Below, piece by piece: positions 48,590-59,558 of a DNA stretch of 64,000 nt; within the stretch, counting starts at the first letter, position 1, and the number at the start of each line of letters is the position of its first letter. The notes under the pieces are model-generated. The model was not told the DNA's origin and did no database searches. It saw only the letters and a list, made by a program, of their open reading frames with translations. The stretch is from Xanthomonas phaseoli pv. phaseoli (lineage in GTDB: Bacteria > Pseudomonadota > Gammaproteobacteria > Xanthomonadales > Xanthomonadaceae). The stretch spans positions 4,216,001 to 4,280,000 of the forward strand of contig CP094243.1 in assembly GCA_022749655.1 (NCBI GenBank). Reading direction: 5' to 3'. The position numbers and the translations under genes are program-made.

Positions 48590-49182
48590 GTGACGCGCCG
48601 AGGGCCGGCGCACCTTGAACGTCGTCGTGGGCGCAGGCAGGCGGCCAGCAGTATGAGCGCGTCCATCCTGAACTTCGCTCACCAACCCAGCCGTCTTGGT
48701 CGGGCCGCTTCGGTCGCGAAAGATGGATGTCGAGTGTGACCTGGGTTGCAGACGCACAGCTAGCACCTAGCGGGTGTCGCGCCGGGGAACCGACCTGGCG
48801 CTAGGCGTGCAAGCTGAGCTCCGACAAAAGTCGAAGCCTGCAGACCTCCACGCAATGCGCGCCATGACGTTGGCGATGCTCCCCGTTAGGTCAATCGTGC
48901 CTAGCCATTCAACTGACCCGGCCACCGGAGATCATCGGCGGTACACCTCGCATGTCTTTCAGGACCCCTGCCCGCGCGCACCATCGCACAATCGAGCGTT
49001 AAAGGCGGCGACTGCCACATCGTCAGGTGACTAGCCGACAACCCCGCGATTGGCGCACTGCAAGCGCAACTCCCGTGAGCCATCCGGGCACGCAACGCTG
49101 CCGGCCAATCAATCCGCGCCGCACGGGAGTGTGACTGCGACAAGCGTCAGCCGGCCCGTTCTGCACGGCGAACGCCCAAAGA
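48590..49182. other. Gene-free stretch after mltD
   Basis: Almost 600 bases with no gene I can support. Open frames on both strands here are rich in Arg, Pro and Ala and lack start signals. A shared bidirectional terminator follows at its right edge. Confidence 0.45.
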
Positions 49183-49206
49183 AAAAGCCCGGTTGCCCGG
49201 GCTTTT
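49183..49206. terminator. Bidirectional intrinsic terminator downstream of ppiD
   Basis: The stem aaaagcccgg / ccgggctttt (49183-49192 with 49197-49206) has a 4-base loop, and T-runs lie on either strand. It ends the ppiD transcript, 23 bases after its stop, and could end plus-strand reading as well. Confidence 0.88.
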
Positions 49207-49229
49207 CTCTACCGATCGATTATCCCACC

Positions 49230-51200
49230 TTAGAGCTGGGCCTCTTCGATCTGAATCTTGTAGCGCTTGCGCATTTCCTTGACATAAGCCTGCGCAGCGT
49301 TGTTTCCGTCGATCTGGCTCAACTGCTCGCGCAGCATCGTCTGCTGTTCGGCCGGCATCTGCTTCAGATCGCCCGGCGTCGCCTTGCTGATGACAAAGAC
49401 AGCGAAGCGCCCGCCATCCAGCTCCACCTTGCCCACCGACGGCTTGCCTTCGGTCGGTCGCGGCGCGCTGAAGATCGCACGGTTCGCAGCCGGGGTCGGG
49501 ATCGGCGCCGTCCGCGGCAGCCCCGGGATCGGCTGCACCTGCAACTTCTCGCTGTCGGCCAGCGCCTGCAGCGTCTCACCCTTTTGCACGCGTGCCAGCA
49601 AGGCGTCGGCAGCAGCCGCGGCGGCCTTCTCGGCACGGTCCGCTCGGATTGCCGCGGTCACCTTGTCGCGCACCTTGTCCAACGGCAATGCCTGTTCGGC
49701 AGTGTGATTGGTCACACGCAACACCACGCTGTGGTTCGGCGCGATGGTAATGGGATCGCTCACGGTGCCGTCCTGCACCAGCGTTTCGGAAAACGCCGCG
49801 CGCAGCACAGCCGGGTTGGCGGCGACACCGCTGGCATCACTGCGCGAGAACGGCCCCAGCGTCTGCACCGGCAGGCCGACCTGCTTGGCCGCCGGCTCCA
49901 GTGCGGTGGGGTTCTTGTAAACCTGGTCCACCAACTTGCCACTGACATCGGCAAAGGCCTTGTCTGCGTCAGCCTTGAGCTGCTCGGCAGCGAGTTGGTC
50001 GCGCACCTGCTCGAACGACTTGCCCTGGCCGCCCTTGACCTCACGCAGCTGGATCACGTGATAGCCGAATTCGCTCTTGATCGGGCCGACCACCTCGCCA
50101 GCCTTCATCGAGAACAGCGCGTCCTCGAACGGCTTGACCATCGTGCCCTTCTCGACCCAGCCCAGGTCGCCGCCGGCATCCTTGGAGCCAGGGTCCTGCG
50201 AATTGGCTTTCGCCAGCGCAGCAAAGTCGGCACCCGGCTGCTTGGCCTCGGCAGCGAGCTTGGCAGCCTTCGCTTCGGCAGCCTTCTGCGCGGCGGCATC
50301 GGCGCCGGCACTGATCAGGATGTGCGACGCAAGGCGTTGCTCCGGCTCGACGAAGCGTGCCTTCTCGTCTTCATAACGCTTGCGCAGCGTGGCCTCGTCG
50401 GCCGCAGTGGCTGGCGGCATCGTGGCGGCGTTGAGCTCCACGTATTCGATCGTCACGGTTTCCGGCTGACGGAAATCCTGCGTATGCCCGTCGTACCACT
50501 GCTTGATCTGCGCATCGCTCACCGGCGCGGTGTCTGCGGCCGGTGGCGGCAGCATCGCCAGCTCCACATCGCGCGTCTCGCCCATCAGCTTGAGCAGGCG
50601 CTCGAACTCGGACTTGGTCGCAAAGCCGGACTCCGCCACCGCCTGCGGGATCACCGACTGCTGCAGGCTATCGCGCACCAGCGTATCGAACTGCGCTGGC
50701 GTGCGCGGCGGCGTGCCCTGCGCGAGCGCAGCGCGGTACTGGTCGGGACTGAACTTGCCATCGACCTGGAATGCAGGAATGTTGGCAATGTAATCGCGCA
50801 CGGTCGCATCGCCGATGACGATTCCAGCGTCTTCCGCACCCAGTCGCACCACCTGTTCGTCGACCAGTTGGTCGAGCACCTGCAGCTTGTTTTCGCGGGA
50901 TTCGAAGGTGCGCGGATCGAATTTCTCGCCCTGGCGCTGACGCTCCTGCATGCGCGCCTGCTCAAAGCGCGCGCGGAAATCCTGCGTGCTGATTTCGTGG
51001 TGCTGCCACAGCAACGAGACCGGCCACCACGACGGTGCCGATTTCCACCAGGTCGGCGGCGCCTGCACCTTAGCCACGTTGTTGGCGCCAATACCGCCGA
51101 GGTAGCTGTTGTCGATGACGAACAGGAATGGAATCATCAGCAACCCCAGGATGGCGGTAGCGATCCAGCCTGACGTCTTGTCGCGAAGTTTCTGCAGCAT
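49230..51200 (-). CDS. ppiD: Peptidyl-prolyl cis-trans isomerase PpiD
   Basis: PpiD is an inner-membrane anchored periplasmic chaperone. The start MLQKLRDKTSGWIATAILGL has the short cytoplasmic tail and one membrane helix. A SurA-like N-domain follows (LDQLVDEQVVRLGAEDAG, DGKFSPDQYRAALAQ), then a rotamase-type parvulin domain (RLASHILISAGADAAAQKA, KANSQDPGSKDAGGDLGWV, FGYHVIQLREV), and a C-terminal chaperone domain. At 656 residues it is full-length. The longer upstream frame is not coding. Confidence 0.95.
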   Translation of the reverse strand: MLQKLRDKTSGWIATAILGLLMIPFLFVIDNSYLGGIGANNVAKVQAPPTWWKSAPSWWPVSLLWQHHEISTQDFRARFEQARMQERQRQGEKFDPRTFESRENKLQVLDQLVDEQVVRLGAEDAGIVIGDATVRDYIANIPAFQVDGKFSPDQYRAALAQGTPPRTPAQFDTLVRDSLQQSVIPQAVAESGFATKSEFERLLKLMGETRDVELAMLPPPAADTAPVSDAQIKQWYDGHTQDFRQPETVTIEYVELNAATMPPATAADEATLRKRYEDEKARFVEPEQRLASHILISAGADAAAQKAAEAKAAKLAAEAKQPGADFAALAKANSQDPGSKDAGGDLGWVEKGTMVKPFEDALFSMKAGEVVGPIKSEFGYHVIQLREVKGGQGKSFEQVRDQLAAEQLKADADKAFADVSGKLVDQVYKNPTALEPAAKQVGLPVQTLGPFSRSDASGVAANPAVLRAAFSETLVQDGTVSDPITIAPNHSVVLRVTNHTAEQALPLDKVRDKVTAAIRADRAEKAAAAAADALLARVQKGETLQALADSEKLQVQPIPGLPRTAPIPTPAANRAIFSAPRPTEGKPSVGKVELDGGRFAVFVISKATPGDLKQMPAEQQTMLREQLSQIDGNNAAQAYVKEMRKRYKIQIEEAQL

Positions 51201-51470
51201 TGGCAAATCACGGCCTGTGGGCGAGCCGCGCAGTGTAACGCGCTTGGCGCCAAGCACCCAGCCCAATGCCCGTGACGACGGCGTGGCGCATCAGTTGGTC
51301 CAGGGTGAACAGCGCCCACTCGGGCCACAGACCGAAGCACCGTCAAACGCAGCAGCACGTGCCGCTGCCCGATGCGCGACAGCACGTGAAGACGCCACGA
51401 CCAATGGACCCACACCCGCCAACCGACGGTCAAAAAAGCCCCCGGCACAAGGCCGAGGGCTTCGTATAAC

Positions 51471-51547
51471 TGGCGGAGCGGACGGGACTCGAACCCGCGA
51501 CCTCCGGCGTGACAGGCCAGCATTCTAACCAGCTGAACTACCGCTCC
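51471..51547 (-). tRNA. tRNA-Asp (anticodon GTC), copy 1
   Basis: Acceptor GGAGCGG pairs with CCGCTCC, the T arm is CGGGTTCGAGTCCCG, the anticodon loop is CTGTCAC, and CCA is encoded. It is identical to the copy at 51642. Both belong to a Val-Asp-Asp array read on the minus strand. Confidence 0.96.
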
Positions 51548-51592
51548 GCTTTAAACTTGGACATCTGCCTCCGCTCCATTCGCAGCACGAAT

Positions 51593-51635
51593 GTCGTGGA
51601 GAAAACGAAGCCCCCAATTGCTCAGGGGCTTTGCG
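51593..51635 (-). terminator. Terminator-like hairpin between the two tRNA-Asp genes
   Basis: The sequence aagcccccaattgctcaggggctt can pair (aagcccc with ggggctt) and has a short T-run on the minus strand. It lies about 10 bases after the distal end of the second tRNA-Asp, a similar place to a hairpin (cccccggc...gccgaggg) after the first copy. Each tRNA-Asp may end its own transcript or be processed. Confidence 0.5.
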
Positions 51636-51641
51636 TGTAAC

Positions 51642-51718
51642 TGGCGGAGCGGACGGGACTCGAACCCGCGACCTCCGGCGTGACAGGCCAGCATTCTAAC
51701 CAGCTGAACTACCGCTCC
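51642..51718 (-). tRNA. tRNA-Asp (anticodon GTC), copy 2
   Basis: Identical in sequence to the tRNA-Asp at 51471-51547. It is read before the other copy on the minus strand and after tRNA-Val. Confidence 0.96.
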
Positions 51719-51746
51719 GCGCTTGAAACATTTGCCTGGTGCTTAA

Positions 51747-51820
51747 TGGTGGGTGCTGAGGGTTTCGAACCCCGACCCTCTCCGTGTAAGGGAGACGCTC
51801 TACCGCTGAGCTAAGCACCC
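51747..51820 (-). tRNA. tRNA-Val (anticodon TAC)
   Basis: Acceptor GGGTGCT pairs with AGCACCC, the anticodon loop reads CTTACAC, the T arm is GGGTTCGAAACCC-like, and CCA is encoded. It is the first gene of the array after hupB. Confidence 0.95.
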
Positions 51821-51831
51821 TAGCGAGTCGA

Positions 51832-52103
51832 TTAGTTTACTGCATCCTTCAGGGCTTTACCAGCCTTGAATGCAGGATTCTTCGAAGCAGCATCTTGATG
51901 CTGTCGCCGGTCTTCGGATTGCGGCCGGTGCGCTCGGCGCGCTCACGGACCTGGAAGGTACCGAAGCCAACGAGGGTGACGGCGTCGCCCTTCTTCAGTG
52001 CCTTGGTGATTTCGCTCACAACCGCGTCAACAGCACGGCCAGCTTCAGCCTTGGAGATGTCAGCGGCAGCGGCAACGCCATCGATCAATTCGGTTTTATT
52101 CAT
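51832..52103 (-). CDS. hupB: DNA-binding protein HU-beta, frameshifted
   Basis: HU is a nucleoid protein that bends DNA. The start [21 protein letters not shown] is classic. The centre has [28 protein letters not shown]. Near 51893 one base is missing, so DSIK should continue [20 protein letters not shown] and stop at 51832. The corrected length is 90 residues, exactly that of the family. It follows lon in the conserved lon-hupB order. Confidence 0.94.
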
Positions 52104-52317
52104 TCTTGAAACTCCCTTTGCGGCAGATGCCGCGGAATCGACAATCGGCGCTCTTGCCCTAAGCGAAGAACCCGACACAAGTGGTATCGCATGACGCATC
52201 ACATTTTGCCGCGCCCACGAGTCGTGCATTTATACCAGCGCCCCCAACAGCACGCAAGCCAAAACCCAATAACGACGCGGGTTTTGGCTTGTTTTGGCTA
52301 GGCTTAGACAGCCCTCG

Positions 52318-54791
52318 TTAGTGCTTGACGCGGGTACCCGGTGTGCTACGCGACTTGCCGCGCACGGTCACCCGCGAAGCCGCCTTGCGGGCCTTTTCCT
52401 TGCCGGCCTTCTTCGGCGCGAGCGGACGTTCCAGCGCCAGGTCCAGCACCTCGTCGATCCACTTCACCGGCACGATCTTCAGATCGCGGGTCACGTTCGG
52501 CGGGATGTCGGCCAAGTCCTTGCGGTTCTCGTCCGGGATCAGCACGGTGCGGATGCCACCGCGCAGGGCCGCCAGCAACTTCTCCTTCAAGCCACCGATC
52601 GCCGATACCCGTCCGCGCAGGGTGATCTCGCCGGTCATCGCCACATCGGCGCGAATCGGCACCCGCGTCAGCACCGACACCAGCGAGGTCACCATCGCGA
52701 TACCTGCGCTTGGGCCATCCTTGGGCGTGGCGCCGTCGGGCACATGCACATGCACATCCTGCTTCTGCAGGAAATCCACGTCGATGCCGAGCCGCTCGGC
52801 GCGCGAACGCACCACCGACAATGCAGCCGATGCCGATTCCTTCATGACATTACCGAGCTGACCGGTGAGGATTAGGTTGCCCTTGCCCGGCACCAAGGTG
52901 GACTCGACCTGCAGCAGTTCGCCGCCGACTTCGGTCCATGCCAGACCTGTGACCAGACCGATCTCGTTTTCTTCTTCGGCACGGCCGAAGTCGAAGCGAC
53001 GCACGCCCAGATACTTGTCCAGATTCCTCGCGTTGACGGTGACCAGCGCCTTCGGCTTGCCCTTCTTGGCAACCGCCTTCTTGGCCGCCGGCTGCGGACC
53101 TGCGAGCGCAATCTCCTTGACCACCTTGCGGCAGATCTTGGCCACCTCGCGCTCGAGGTTACGCACGCCCGACTCACGCGTGTAATACCGCACGATATCC
53201 TGGATCGCATCGCTGGCGATCTCGATCTCTTCAGGCTTCAAGCCGTTGGCCTTGATCTGCTTGGGCATCAGATAGCGCGTGGCGATGTTGAGTTTCTCGT
53301 CCTCGGTGTAGCCGGGGATGCGGATCACTTCCATGCGGTCCAGCAATGGGCCCGGGATATTGAGCGAGTTGGAGGTGGCGACGAACATCACCTCTCCGAC
53401 AGGTCCAGATCGACCTCCAGATAGTGGTCGTTGAACGAGTTGTTCTGCTCCGGGTCCAGCACCTCCAGCAATGCCGACGACGGGTCGCCACGGAAGTCCA
53501 TCGACATCTTGTCGATTTCGTCCAGCAGGAACAGCGGATTCTTGCTGCCGACCTTGTTGAGGTTCTGCACCAGGCGGCCCGGCATCGAACCGACATAGGT
53601 CCGGCGGTGGCCACGGATTTCGGCCTCGTCGCGAATGCCGCCCAGGCTCATACGCACGAACTTGCGGTTGGTCGCCTTGGCGATCGACTGCCCGAGCGAG
53701 GTCTTGCCCACGCCCGGCGGCCCGACCAGGCACAGGATCGGCCCCTTCATCTGCTTCACGCGCGACTGCACGGCCAAGTACTCAAGGATGCGCTCCTTGA
53801 CCTTGTCCAGGCCGTAGTGATCGGCGTCCAGCGTATCTTCGGCGACCTTGAGGTCCTTGCGCACCTTGGTGCGCTTCTTCCACGGCACGCCCAGCAGCCA
53901 GTCCAGGTAGTTGCGCACCACGGCCGCCTCGGCGGACATCGGCGACATCTGCTTGAGCTTGTTGAGCTCGGCCTTGGCCTTGGTCTCGACCGGCTTGGGC
54001 ATGCCCGCCTCGGCGATCTTGCGCGCCAGCTCTTCCAGCTCGCCGGGCGCATCGTCCAGGTCGCCCAGTTCCTTCTGGATCGCCTTCATCTGCTCGTTGA
54101 GGTAGTACTCGCGCTGGCTCTTTTCCATCTGCGACTTCACCCGGCCGCGGATGCGCTTTTCCAGCTGCTGCACGTCGATTTCGCCATCGACCAGACCGAC
54201 CAGCAGTTCCAGCCGCTCGCCGGTGTCGGTGATTTCCAGCAGACGCTGCTTGTCGGCCAGACGCACACCGATGTGGGCGGCGATGGTGTCCGCCAGGCGG
54301 CCCGGCTCATCGATGCCCGACAAGGTCTGCAGCAGCTCAGGCGGCAGCTTGCGATTGGTCTTGACGTACTGTTCGAACAGCGACATCAGCGACCGTGCAA
54401 TCGCTTCCACCTCGCGCGGCTCGCGCGCGTCGCTGGCCTCGATTTCGGTGCCCTGCCCCTGCAATGCGCCGTCCTGCTCGACAACCTTGTCCACGGTGAC
54501 CCGCGACAGACCCTCGACCAGCACCTTGATGGTGCCGTCGGGGAGCTTGAGCAACTGCAGCACCTGCGCCAGGGTGCCGACGGTATACAGGTCGCCGGCA
54601 GCCGGGTCGTCGGTCTCGGCCGACTTCTGCGCCACCAACAGGATGCGCTTGTCCGCTTCCATGGCTTTCTCCAGCGCGCGCATCGACTTGTCGCGGCCGA
54701 CGAACAGCGGGATCACCATGTGCGGAAACACCACCACGTCGCGCAGCGGCAACACTGGCAGATCGAGAATTTCTGGTTGGGACTGGGCCAT
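52318..54791 (-). CDS. lon: ATP-dependent protease Lon, frameshifted
   Basis: Lon is the quality-control protease. The start [24 protein letters not shown] is typical. The Walker A motif is [12 protein letters not shown], Walker B is FLLDEIDKM, and the Ser-Lys dyad is in [14 protein letters not shown] and [10 protein letters not shown]. The frame breaks near 53393: DLDLSE should continue [15 protein letters not shown], but two extra bases (ag) seem present, so here it is an insertion and not a missing base. The full length is about 823 residues. It is expected to be intact in a living cell. Confidence 0.95.
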
Positions 54792-54825
54792 GGGGCACTC
54801 CGCAGGAATGGGGGTTTTGGGGCGT

Positions 54826-54860
54826 AAAAAAGCCGATGGCCCCGTTATGGGGCCATCGGC
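54826..54860 (-). terminator. Intrinsic terminator of clpX
   Basis: Stem gccgatggcccc / ggggccatcggc (54832-54843 with 54849-54860) with a short loop is followed on the minus strand by six T. It ends the clpP-clpX transcript upstream of lon. Confidence 0.88.
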
Positions 54861-54935
54861 GAGGTGTTGCAAGTAGCGTTCGGAAACCCTTTATCCGCCA
54901 GCGAGGCCGGGGCCCGGCGCGACGGCATCCAGGCC

Positions 54936-56222
54936 TCAGTCGCCGGACGCGGCCTTGGCCGGCGCCGGTTGCGCCTGGTAGATCAGATACGGCTCGGATT
55001 TGTGCTCGATCACCGACTCGTCCACCACGACCTTGCTGACGTTTTCCTGCGACGGCAGCTCGTACATGGTGTCCAGCAGCACCGATTCGACAATGGTGCG
55101 CAGCCCGCGGGCGCCGGTCTTGCGCTTGAGCGCCTTCTTGGCGATCGCCGACAGGGCATCGGGGCGGAACTCCAGCTCCACGCCTTCCATGTCGAACAAC
55201 TTCTTGAACTGCTTGGTGATGGCGTTCTTGGGCTCGGTCAAGATCTTGATCAGCGCCGGCTCATCCAGCTCTTCCAGCGTGGCGACCACCGGCAGACGGC
55301 CGACGAACTCGGGAATCAGGCCGAACTTGATCAGATCTTCCGGCTCGACTTCGGCCAGGATCTTGCCCACTTCCTGCTTGCGCTCGCTGCTCTTGACCTT
55401 GGCACCGAAGCCAATGCCGCCAGCGTCGTTGGAACGCTGCTGAATCACCTTGTCCAGCCCGGCGAATGCACCGCCGCAGATGAACAGGATGTTCTTGGTA
55501 TCGACCTGCAGGAATTCCTGCTGCGGGTGCTTGCGGCCGCCCTGCGGCGGCACCGAGGCCACCGTGCCTTCGATCAGCTTCAACAGCGCCTGCTGCACGC
55601 CTTCGCCGGACACATCGCGGGTGATCGACGGGTTCTCGCTCTTGCGCGAGATCTTGTCGATTTCGTCGATGTAGACGATGCCCTGCTGCGCCTTCTCGAC
55701 GTCGTAATCGCACTTCTGCAGCAGCTTCTGGATGATGTTTTCCACGTCCTCGCCGACATAGCCGGCTTCGGTCAGCGTGGTGGCATCGGCGATCGTGAAC
55801 GGCACATTGAGCAGGCGCGCCAGCGTTTCGGCCAGCAGCGTCTTGCCCGAACCGGTCGGACCGACCAGCAGGATGTTGGATTTCGCCAGCTCGACGTCAT
55901 CGTTCTTGCTGCGGCTCTCGATACGCTTGTAGTGGTTGTACACCGCCACCGCGAGCGTGCGCTTGGCGCGCAGCTGCCCGATCACGTATTGATCCAGCAC
56001 CTCGAGAATCTCGCGCGGCTTGGGCAGGCTGGAACGTGCCGACTGCGCCTTCTCTTCGAGTTCCTCGCGGATGATGTCGTTGCACAGCTCAACGCACTCA
56101 TCGCAGATGAATACGCTGGGACCGGCAATCAGCTTACGGACTTCATGCTGACTCTTACCGCAGAACGAGCAGTAGAGAATCTTGTTGCTGTCGCCGGAAC
56201 GACCTTGGCGGTCTTCGCTCAT
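54936..56222 (-). CDS. clpX: ATP-dependent Clp protease ATP-binding subunit ClpX
   Basis: ClpX unfolds substrates for ClpP. The N-terminal zinc domain has [11 protein letters not shown] and CDECVELC. The AAA+ part has Walker [19 protein letters not shown], Walker [12 protein letters not shown], and the ClpP-binding loop region in FIPEF-like [18 protein letters not shown]. At 428 residues it is complete. It lies 125 bases after clpP on the same strand. Confidence 0.97.
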   Translation of the reverse strand: MSEDRQGRSGDSNKILYCSFCGKSQHEVRKLIAGPSVFICDECVELCNDIIREELEEKAQSARSSLPKPREILEVLDQYVIGQLRAKRTLAVAVYNHYKRIESRSKNDDVELAKSNILLVGPTGSGKTLLAETLARLLNVPFTIADATTLTEAGYVGEDVENIIQKLLQKCDYDVEKAQQGIVYIDEIDKISRKSENPSITRDVSGEGVQQALLKLIEGTVASVPPQGGRKHPQQEFLQVDTKNILFICGGAFAGLDKVIQQRSNDAGGIGFGAKVKSSERKQEVGKILAEVEPEDLIKFGLIPEFVGRLPVVATLEELDEPALIKILTEPKNAITKQFKKLFDMEGVELEFRPDALSAIAKKALKRKTGARGLRTIVESVLLDTMYELPSQENVSKVVVDESVIEHKSEPYLIYQAQPAPAKAASGD

Positions 56223-56347
56223 GCTTCTGTTACCCAGTTACCCCACCCGATGCACGGGGGTTCGATTTCGAGAATAGCACAGGGTCGGGAGGACATTCGC
56301 CCCGCCCGACCCTGCCGGTTTTTCCTGCAATTTCAATAACTTGACGA

Positions 56348-56974
56348 TCAAGACGGCTGGATCGACTCTTCCGGACGACGTTCGAGCACCTGATCCACCA
56401 GGCCGTAGGCCTGCGCATCGACCGCGCTCTTGAAGTTGTCGCGTTCGGTGTCGCGCGCGATGGTCTCCAGCGATTGGCCGGTGTGCTTGGCCAGGATCTC
56501 GTTCAGGCGCGAACGCAGGGTCAGGATCTCGCGCGCATGGATATCGATATCGGTCGCCTGGCCCTGGAAGCCACCCAGCGGCTGATGGATCATCACGCGC
56601 GAATTCGGCAGCGCGTAACGCTTGCCGGCCGCACCCGAGGCCAGCAGCAGCGCGCCCATCGAGGCGGCCTGGCCGACGCAGATGGTGCTGACGTCCGGCT
56701 TGATGTACTGCATGGTGTCGTAGATCGCCATGCCGGCGGTGACCACGCCACCGGGCGAATTGATGTAGATGCTGATGTCCTTTTCCGGGTTATCCGCTTC
56801 CAGGAACAGCAGCTGGGCCACGATCACGTTGGCCATATGGTCGTCGATCGGACCGACCAGGAAGATCAGACGCTCCTTCAGCAGACGCGAGTAGATGTCG
56901 TACGCACGCTCGCCACGGCTGGTCTGCTCGACCACCATGGGCACCAGGTTCAGGGCTTTGGTCACAATGCTCAT
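56348..56974 (-). CDS. clpP: ATP-dependent Clp protease proteolytic subunit ClpP
   Basis: The 208-residue peptidase has the start [21 protein letters not shown], the oxyanion strand [19 protein letters not shown], catalytic Ser in [16 protein letters not shown], and His in [10 protein letters not shown]. The catalytic Asp is in [10 protein letters not shown]. It lies between tig and clpX, as in E. coli. Confidence 0.97.
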
Positions 56975-57065
56975 CAGTCTTCCCGTTGTGGCAGCGGCCT
57001 GTGCCGCTGCCCGTGTTCGCCATCCGCCCCCAAGCTGCGGGCGCGGTTCTTCTCTTACTGCCGGA

Positions 57066-58358
57066 TCAGACGCGGATGGCGTCCTGGAACGACAGCGACT
57101 GCTCGGTGTGCTGGGCGCGCTCGGCGATCCAGTCGATCACCTGCTCTTCCATCACGCGGCTCTGCAGCCCGTTCATCAGTTGGGGGTCGTTGCGGTACAT
57201 CTCAATGACCTGTTCCGGCTCTTCGTAGGTCGAAGCGATCAGACGCAGCGTTTCGCTGACGCGCTTGGACTCCAGGCGCAGTTCGTTGCGGCGCGCCACC
57301 TCGCCCACCAGCAGACCGACCAGCACGCGCTTGGCGGCGGCATCCATGAATCCCTGGTGCGCATCGGCCGGCACTTGGCCCGGATCGCGACCGCTGCGGC
57401 GGACTTGCTCGACCTGCTGGGCCAGCATCGACCGGGCTTCGTTCTCGACCAGGCGCGGCGGCATTTCGACATGCGCGTAGGCGGCAATCAGCTGCTCGCC
57501 CACTTCGCGGCGCAGACGGTTCATCAGCGCGCCCTTGAGCTCGCGCTCCAGGTTGGTGCGGATATCGGCGCGGAACTGCTCGGCATCGCCACTCTTCACG
57601 CCGAAGCTCTTGATGAACTCCTTGTCCACTGCCGGCAAGACCGGCTCGGAGACTTCGACCGCCTTGACGTGCACCTGCACGGTCTTGCCTGCCAGCTGCG
57701 GCACGCGCCATTCGGCGGGAAAATCGACGGTCAGGGTCTTTTCTTCACCCTTGGTCAGGCCTTCCAGGCCCTTTTCGATCTGGTCGAACATCACGCCCGA
57801 ACCCAGCACGCTGCTGCCGGTCTCCACGCCTTCGGCGGGCAGACGCTCGTCGCCAGCCTGCGACCAGGTCTCCAGCGCCACCAGGTCGCCGACCTGCGCA
57901 CCGCGCTCGACCGGATTCCAGGTGCGGCGCTGCAGGCGCAGGTTCTCGATCATCTGGTCGATGTCGGCATCGGTCACTTCAGCGGTCGCACGCACCACCG
58001 ACAGCTTGGTCACGTCGATGTCGCCGAAATCCGGCACCACTTCGAAGGTGGCGACGAAGTCGAAATCGGTCTCGCCCTGATCGATACGCGGGTTGCCGGC
58101 CAGGCGCAGCGAATGCTCGCGGACGGCCGAATCGAAGGTCTCACGCAGCAGGCCTTCCATCGCCTCGGCACGCACCTGCTGACCGAAGCGCTGCTCGATC
58201 ACCTTGGTCGGCACCTTGCCGGGACGGAAGCCCTTGATGCGCGTGGTCCGCGCAAGCTCGCGCAGGCGGCCCCCGACGTGCGTCTCCAGGCGCTCCTGCG
58301 GCAGGGTGAAGGTCAGGCGGCGTTCCAGATTGCCGGTGGATTCGATCGATGCTTGCAT
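57066..58358 (-). CDS. tig: Trigger factor
   Basis: Trigger factor is the ribosome-bound chaperone with prolyl isomerase activity. The start [17 protein letters not shown] has the site aggagt 6 bases ahead; the upstream MAGVN extension is rejected. The ribosome-binding helix-loop has [20 protein letters not shown], the PPIase part [16 protein letters not shown] and [17 protein letters not shown], and the C-terminal arms follow. The product is 430 residues. It is the first gene of tig-clpP-clpX-lon. Confidence 0.96.
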
Positions 58359-58559
58359 GTTGACTCCTGCCACCGACAGCGCACAGCGTCGGCACGAGAT
58401 GGAAGATGCGGGTTAACGGATGGCGAGAATGCCGCCTAGCCTTGTAGTTTCGCCGATAACGGCGGCCGCTGCCAGCGGCATGCGCGCAGCGGCGTTACGG
58501 ACACAAGCGAGCGGTTTGCAGGAAGTGCAGCGGCCGGAACCCACACGGCCGCGCGGCAT

Positions 58560-58642
<83 letters not shown>

Positions 58643-58888
58643 AATGCCGTAGATGCCCGGCTATTGTTGCAGGGATGCCGGTAAAGAAAAAGCGCTGCGA
58701 GCCTGGGCGTGTGACGACTGCAGTGGGCACGAGCTGCTTTGCGCGGTGACTTGAGGCTCCACGCAATGCATAGGGCCATCGGCGGCCGGCCTACCCGCCT
58801 GAACCCAGTCAAAGCCCGTTCGCTGCCGGCACGTCGCAGCCGGATTTGCGAAAATTTCGTTAATTTCTGCGTGGAGTCAGCACTTGCG

Positions 58889-59068
58889 ATGACAGCCCGA
58901 TATCGCCAGATCGTGGCACTGTCGCGTGATTGCATCGAAGAAATCGACCCGGATGGACGAATCACGTCGCTCCCCCTCAACGGGCTGGTCGGACTCGGGG
59001 CCAGTTCTGCGGATCAGCGAAGCCAGACGCCTGCGTTGCGGGCCTTGCACGGGGGCGCTGGCGAGTGA
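58889..59068 (+). pseudogene. Possible PAS-domain remnant
   Basis: The frame MTARYRQIVALSRDCIEEIDPDGRITS then LPLNGLVGLGASSADQ resembles the first part of a PAS sensor domain (pattern of Arg-Asp-Cys-Ile-Glu-Glu-Ile-Asp, then Gly-Arg-Ile-Thr). It stops after about 60 residues and has no downstream effector domain. This could be a fragment left by an earlier rearrangement. Weak call. Confidence 0.25.
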
Positions 59069-59417
59069 CGTGGCTGCTTCCTGCAACTTCTTGTAGATCG
59101 CGCAGAGCACGGCGCGCGACGCGCTCAGCACAGCCATGACGTGGCCCCGCAATGGCGCACCGCGAGACTTTTGGCATCGCTGAAGAACTGACCCGGCTCG
59201 ATCCCTAACGGCGACTGCGGCAAGCGCGCTCCAGCCAGGCGTTCGATGTTGAGCGTTGCCCCAAAGGCGTTGAAAAGCCGCTATCCAACCGGACCAGACA
59301 TGGGCGGTGCCGGCGCTATCGCCAAGCTGCAACAGCGTGGTCGCGACGCCGAGTTATCGCTGGCCTCGATTCGTTCAAAGGAGCCCCAACGAGCGCACCC
59401 TGTTTTTGGTCCTGGAA

Positions 59418-59457
59418 AAATAAAAGCACCCAGGCGGCTGCCTAAGTGCTTTTATTT
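59418..59457 (-). terminator. Intrinsic terminator of the original tRNA-Lys
   Basis: A stem aaataaaagcac / gtgcttttattt (59418-59429 with 59446-59457) lies directly downstream, on the minus strand, of the tRNA-Lys fragment. It is probably the original chromosomal terminator of the tRNA cluster. Confidence 0.72.
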
Positions 59458-59503
59458 GTGGGCCGTCAAGGATTCGAACCTTGGACCTATTGATTAAGAG
59501 TCA
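59458..59503 (-). repeat. 46-bp copy of the 3' half of tRNA-Lys (att site)
   Basis: The stretch matches 62397-62442 base for base (gtgggccgtcaaggattcga... to ...gattaagagtca) and covers the tRNA-Lys 3' side to the anticodon loop. It lacks the 5' half, so it is not a working tRNA. It marks the left end of an insertion whose right end is the whole tRNA-Lys. Confidence 0.9.
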
Positions 59504-59558
59504 GCGCTAATAACATTTGAAATCAAACACTTAAGCTACTTATTTTTCCTCCAACGCG

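Larger units (their letters stand above)
58643..59457. other. Stretch with no intact gene, between tRNA-Leu and the tRNA-Lys fragment
   Basis: About 815 bases. I see only a possible PAS-domain remnant (58889-59068) and, at the right end, an intrinsic terminator. The rest is without supported features. Confidence 0.5.

Noticed and set aside
48590..49180. Gene in the gap after mltD
   Set aside because: Frames on both strands lack start signals and recognisable composition; listed as gene-free.
53424..54827. Long plus-strand open frame opposite lon (467 codons), with similar long frames opposite clpX, tig and ppiD
   Set aside because: These are antisense shadows of high-G+C genes; composition is rich in His, Gln and Arg, and the opposite strand codes for conserved proteins.
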